A stretch of 7,908 nucleotides of DNA from an uncultured Lachnospiraceae bacterium. GTDB taxonomy: Bacteria; Bacillota; Clostridia; Lachnospirales; Lachnospiraceae. The stretch spans positions 1 through 7,908 of the forward strand of contig CANRJU010000115.1 in assembly GCA_947631075.1 (NCBI GenBank), given 5' to 3'. Shown in pieces: positions 5,751 through 7,908 of this stretch (its first letter is position 1; each line of letters opens with the position of its first letter). The translations under genes and the position numbers were made by a program. The notes under the pieces were generated by a model. The model worked only from the letters and a program-made list of their open reading frames with translations, did not search any database and was not told the origin of the DNA.

Positions 5751-5808
5751 AAACATAAAACTATAAAATCATAAAGCCATAAAATATAAAGTTACAAAAT
5801 CATAAAAC
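5751..5808 (-). repeat. A/T-rich imperfect short tandem tract in the flaG-fliD gap
   Basis: On the plus strand a run of about 58 bases is built from degenerate 7-9 base units such as cataaaa, ctataaaat, cataaag, ccataaaat, ttacaaaat and cataaaa. It occupies the centre of the 135-base gap between flaG and fliD. It codes for nothing, and I see no terminator or convincing promoter in it. In the mRNA it would be a U-rich, weakly structured spacer. Confidence 0.6.
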
Positions 5809-5831
5809 GGGAATGAATCCTCAGCTCCGAG

Positions 5832-6254
5832 CTATCTCTTCTCGTCTACCAGGATGCCCGCTAACTCCCACATCTTCTGGAGCATATCCAGGGACTTCTC
5901 CGGCGGGATCTCGCGAATGACCTCGTTCGTATCCTCATCGATCACCTTGATAGAAACCCGCTTGGTCGGCTTGTGGTACGAGTACTCGCAACGGGTGTGG
6001 ACCAGCTTGCGGTTGGCGCTGCGCACAGCGTCGTCAATGCTGGCCTCCGAAGCGGCGTGCTCCTTCTGATCCATTTCCTGCTTCTCTTCTCCGGACTGGC
6101 CCGTCTTCCCTGACGATGTGACCGGAGCAAAATTTGACGACACTGCTGCCGCCTTGGCATCTGCTGTCTCCGGCTTCGACGCCGTGCTCACAGATACCGG
6201 CTCCACGGACTGATACGCGGAACCTCCTGCCTGAGTAATCTTCTCTACATCCAT
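5832..6254 (-). CDS. flaG: FlaG family protein
   Basis: The protein has 140 aa from the ATG at 6254-6252. The N-terminal half is low-complexity (Ser, Ala, Glu, Lys) and variable. The C-terminal half, from EYSYHKPTKRVSIKVIDED through TNEVIREIPPEKSLDML to QKMWELAGILVDEKR, is the FlaG domain, ending as is typical for the family. FlaG is usually encoded next to fliD and affects filament length; its molecular role is not well defined. A longer frame beginning at GTG 6263 is unlikely, because that GTG is fused to the GGAGG (6267-6263) which sits 8 bases before the ATG. The gene is preceded by a candidate sigma-28 promoter and followed by fliD after 135 bases. Confidence 0.92.
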   Translation of the reverse strand: MDVEKITQAGGSAYQSVEPVSVSTASKPETADAKAAAVSSNFAPVTSSGKTGQSGEEKQEMDQKEHAASEASIDDAVRSANRKLVHTRCEYSYHKPTKRVSIKVIDEDTNEVIREIPPEKSLDMLQKMWELAGILVDEKR

Positions 6255-6259
6255 TTCAA

Positions 6260-6271
6260 ACACCTCCGTGT
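6260..6271 (-). promoter_or_regulatory. candidate CsrA-binding hairpin at the flaG ribosome binding site
   Basis: ACACGGAGGTGT on the minus strand folds as ACAC-GGAG-GTGT, putting GGA in the loop and covering the Shine-Dalgarno sequence. Its first ten bases match 8 of 10 positions of the CsrA recognition core ACARGGAUGU. csrA is the next gene upstream, so autogenous control of the downstream operon by FliW/CsrA is plausible. This is inferred from pattern only. Confidence 0.5.
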
Positions 6272-6315
6272 GTCATGATTATAAATTATAGTAGTGGTAC
6301 AATACCCTATAATGT

Positions 6316-6343
6316 CTATCGACAAATACAGGGGTAAACTTAA
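6316..6343 (-). promoter_or_regulatory. candidate sigma-28 (sigma-D) promoter of flaG-fliD-fliS
   Basis: On the minus strand TTAAGTTT (6343-6336) is followed after 12 bases by GTCGATAG (6323-6316). The sigma-28 pattern is TAAAGTTT-N11-GCCGATAA, so 7 of 8 and 6 of 8 positions match with one extra spacer base. The predicted start near 6309 gives a leader of about 55 bases before the flaG ATG. It would let flaG, fliD, fliS and flgN be transcribed as late genes separately from flgL-fliW-csrA. Confidence 0.55.
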
Positions 6344-6352
6344 CCCCTGTAT
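6326..6352 (-). other. 10-bp inverted repeat between csrA and flaG
   Basis: ATACAGGGGT (6352-6343 on the minus strand) pairs with ACCCCTGTAT (6335-6326) around a 7-base loop. Further out, GACAA at 6321-6325 can also pair with TTGTC at 6360-6364. It begins about 17 bases after the csrA stop, where an operon terminator might be, but no T run follows. It overlaps the -35 element of the candidate flaG promoter, so it may instead be an operator or an attenuating hairpin. Confidence 0.7.
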
Positions 6353-6368
6353 CGAAATATTGTCATAT

Positions 6369-6590
6369 TTATTTGCTCATAAACTTCGCCAGAGCTTCCG
6401 GATCCGCCACATTGGCCGCCTCCGTATTGGCCTCCTGGATCTGCTTGTAGATCTCCTTGCGGTAGACCGGCACGGACCGGGGCGCCTCGATGCCCAGCTT
6501 GATCTGGTCGCCCTTTACCTCCAGCACCGTGACCTCGATATCGTCATTGATAATGATGGATTCATTGACCTTTCTCGCTAACGCTAACAT
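6369..6590 (-). CDS. csrA: CsrA, carbon storage/translational regulator
   Basis: The protein has 73 aa, normal for the Firmicute form. MLALARKVNESIIINDDIEVT gives the first strands including Arg6; GDQIKLGIEAP (27-37) and the VPVYRKEIY segment with Arg44 complete the RNA-binding faces; the C-terminal helix EANTEAANVADPEALAKF is of the longer Gram-positive type that meets FliW. Asn55, which I recall as important for FliW control in Bacillus, is present. CsrA dimers bind GGA hairpins at ribosome binding sites and repress translation, classically of flagellin. The ATG lies 1 base after the fliW TGA, with GGGAGG 6 bases upstream (6602-6597) inside fliW, so the two genes are translationally linked. 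Confidence 0.98.
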   Translation of the reverse strand: MLALARKVNESIIINDDIEVTVLEVKGDQIKLGIEAPRSVPVYRKEIYKQIQEANTEAANVADPEALAKFMSK

Positions 6591-6591
6591 C

Positions 6592-7044
6592 TCACGCCTC
6601 CCCCCTCTGATTGAGGATATCGTAGACCTTGTATTTTACCTCGTAATCCTCGTTCTCTACGATAATCTGAGCCGCTTTTCTGTTATCCGAATTGATGATC
6701 ATGGGCGCCTTCAGATTCACGGACATCTTTGTCAGATCCGACGGCACGGTCATGGTCAGAAGCAGCAGCAGATTTTCCTCGGTCAGCTCGCCCAGGCCGG
6801 CGAGCAGCTCATCCTCGACCTCCGGGTTGTAGTCCTCCTTAATCAGCCAGGGATCGATCACCGGCAGGGCCAGCGTGGGCTCGTCCAGGCTCTGGAGCCA
6901 GCGGATATGGGACTCGTCCTTTTCACAGTCATATAATAACGTAAATTTCTTATAGTCCGTCAGGCCGATCAGCCCTCTGTCAAAGGTGAGGACCTTCTCC
7001 TCCGGAATGTCTACTTCCCCAAAATATTTTGTCTTTACTAACAT
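6592..7044 (-). CDS. fliW: FliW, flagellar assembly factor and CsrA antagonist
   Basis: The protein has 150 aa, the standard FliW length. It starts MLVKTKYFGEVDIPEEKV, followed by FDRGLIGLTDYKKFTLL, then IRWLQSLDEPTLALPVIDP (the family hallmark near the middle), and LLLLTMTVPSDLTKMSVNLKAPMII toward the C-terminus. FliW binds CsrA and removes it from mRNA; newly made flagellin binds FliW, releasing CsrA, so flagellin synthesis matches export. The ATG has GGAGAGGG a few bases upstream. It follows flgL by 22 bases and precedes csrA by 1 base, the conserved order. Confidence 0.97.
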   Translation of the reverse strand: MLVKTKYFGEVDIPEEKVLTFDRGLIGLTDYKKFTLLYDCEKDESHIRWLQSLDEPTLALPVIDPWLIKEDYNPEVEDELLAGLGELTEENLLLLLTMTVPSDLTKMSVNLKAPMIINSDNRKAAQIIVENEDYEVKYKVYDILNQRGEA

Positions 7045-7066
7045 TTTTCCCTCTCCATTTCTATCA

Positions 7067-7908
7067 TCAGATAAAATCTAACAGCGATTTCCCCAGAATC
7101 TTATTCGTGGCGCTGAGCGTCGCCTGATAGAGAAGATCCGCCTCTGTGAAGTTGATGTACACCTCTCCCAGGTTGGCGTCCTCGTTCTCCGTCTTAGCCT
7201 CTTCCGTATCCGTCTGCTGGCTCTCCAGCTTTGACTTGGTCAGATTCATCCGGTTCACTCTGGCGCCGTGATCCGCGTATGCCACATTGATCTGATCCTT
7301 CTGCTTCTGGCTTATGGTGATGCCGGTGCCCAGAGCCTTCTGGACTACCGTCGTCTGCAGGGCCAGCTGCGTCTCCAGCTGGGACTCCAGCTCATGAAGA
7401 TCCGCCAGCTTCTCCGTCTCCGACTCATCGCAGTCGCTGATCCGCTTCTGCACGGAGGTGAGGTTGGCCTCAATGACGTCAATCTCATTGCAAATATTGA
7501 TCATGTCGTCCACCATCCGGCGCACGCCGGTGCCAAGGGCGTTGCAGGCCACGGTGTTCACCGTCAGGTTCTGGCTGAAATTGATCTGGTAATTGATGGC
7601 CTGGGCTCCCGGATTCCGATAGGAAACGGTGGCATTCGTCACATTGTCCTTGGCGTCGCAGTCGAAATAGTGCTCCGGCCGGATGTCGTTCTTCTCAAAG
7701 TTTGTCTTTTTGTATGTCACGCTGAGATTCGACCCCTTACGCAGACTATCATATATGGCGTCGCCAAATACCAGTTCTCCGGTCTCCGGCACAAAATAGA
7801 CATCATCGGGATTCGCCGGATGAAGGTGGTCGTTGTTTTTCACATCATCCCGTACACTCACAATATCTACCGGAAGCGTCTGCTCTGCGCCGGTTTCGTC
7901 TGTATATT
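7067..7908 (-). CDS. flgL: FlgL, hook-filament junction protein (HAP3), 5' part missing
   Basis: About 280 C-terminal codons are present; the frame is open to the window edge, so the gene begins outside. A GTG at 7861 is internal, not the start. The C-terminal end EADLLYQATLSATNKILGKSLLDFI is the flagellin-like D0 helix with the SLLDF ending typical of FlgL. Before it, INYQINFSQNLTVNTVACNALGTGVRRMVDDM starts the C-terminal D1 helices, with a long coiled-coil region through ESETEKLADLHELESQLETQ. The outer segment up to about 7650 (VYFVPETGELVFG and on) is beta-rich and fits an inserted surface domain. FlgL joins FlgK on the hook to the filament. Four cysteines in this part are unusual for an extracellular flagellar protein. 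The gene ends with TGA TGA TAG in frame. Confidence 0.92.
   Translation of the reverse strand, partial: YTDETGAEQTLPVDIVSVRDDVKNNDHLHPANPDDVYFVPETGELVFGDAIYDSLRKGSNLSVTYKKTNFEKNDIRPEHYFDCDAKDNVTNATVSYRNPGAQAINYQINFSQNLTVNTVACNALGTGVRRMVDDMINICNEIDVIEANLTSVQKRISDCDESETEKLADLHELESQLETQLALQTTVVQKALGTGITISQKQKDQINVAYADHGARVNRMNLTKSKLESQQTDTEEAKTENEDANLGEVYINFTEADLLYQATLSATNKILGKSLLDFI

Noticed and set aside
5740..5770. A second sigma-28 promoter just before fliD (AGCGATAG)
   Set aside because: Only 5 of 8 bases match at -10 and there is no TAAA-like -35 at proper spacing.
6261..6263. GTG start for flaG adding three residues
   Set aside because: The GTG is part of the GGAGGTG that serves as the ribosome binding site of the ATG at 6254.
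7859..7861. GTG as the start of the flgL-like gene
   Set aside because: The frame stays open to the window edge with sensible protein sequence, and a FlgL needs several hundred more N-terminal residues.

Overview
This window looks like part of a flagellar late-gene cluster from a Gram-positive, flagellated member of the Clostridia, most likely a Lachnospiraceae-type gut anaerobe. The reasons are the gene order flgL-fliW-csrA-flaG-fliD-fliS-flgN/fliT followed by a maf-type glycosyltransferase, strong AGGAGG-type ribosome binding sites, the fliW/csrA pair, and moderate GC content. The genus cannot be fixed from sequence alone. All genes lie on the minus strand, so transcription runs from high to low coordinates.

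Right part (7908 to 6369): the 3' part of flgL (hook-filament junction protein, 5' end outside the window), then fliW and csrA, nearly abutting. FliW and CsrA are the protein partners that couple flagellin level to mRNA translation in Firmicutes. A gap of about 110 bases follows. It holds a 10-bp inverted repeat and a good candidate sigma-28 (sigma-D) promoter, TTAAGTTT-N12-GTCGATAG.

Middle (6254 to 2469): flaG, a long fliD (filament cap, 750 aa with a large extra helical segment), fliS (flagellin chaperone) and a FlgN/FliT-type export chaperone. The ribosome binding sites of flaG and fliD both sit in the loop of a small hairpin carrying GGA, which is the form of a CsrA target. The flaG-fliD gap also holds a short A/T-rich imperfect tandem tract. 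The operon ends in a long-stemmed hairpin plus T run (2358-2404).

Left part (2461 to 1): an 87-bp sequence occurs twice in direct orientation (2375-2461 and 1772-1858, one mismatch). The first copy is the 3' untranslated region of the flagellar operon, including most of its terminator. The second lies in the leader of maf and has lost the T run. Between the copies is an orphan AbrB/MazE-type DNA-binding protein with its own sigma-A promoter and a 16-bp palindrome, plus a second sigma-28-like promoter that should drive maf. This promoter shares the 11-mer AGGGGTTAAGT with the flaG promoter. maf (524 aa, DUF115/MptE-like) is GC-richer at its 5' end and AT-rich in the rest. It overlaps by 13 bases the start of a further small gene that runs off the left edge.

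The genes make functional sense together: junction protein, cap, cap and flagellin chaperones, the FliW-CsrA translational switch, and a probable flagellin-glycosylation enzyme. The core is ordinary flagellar biology. The more unusual parts are the duplicated terminator element around abrB, the paired GGA-loop hairpins, the shared sigma-28 promoter block, and the large FliD insertion.
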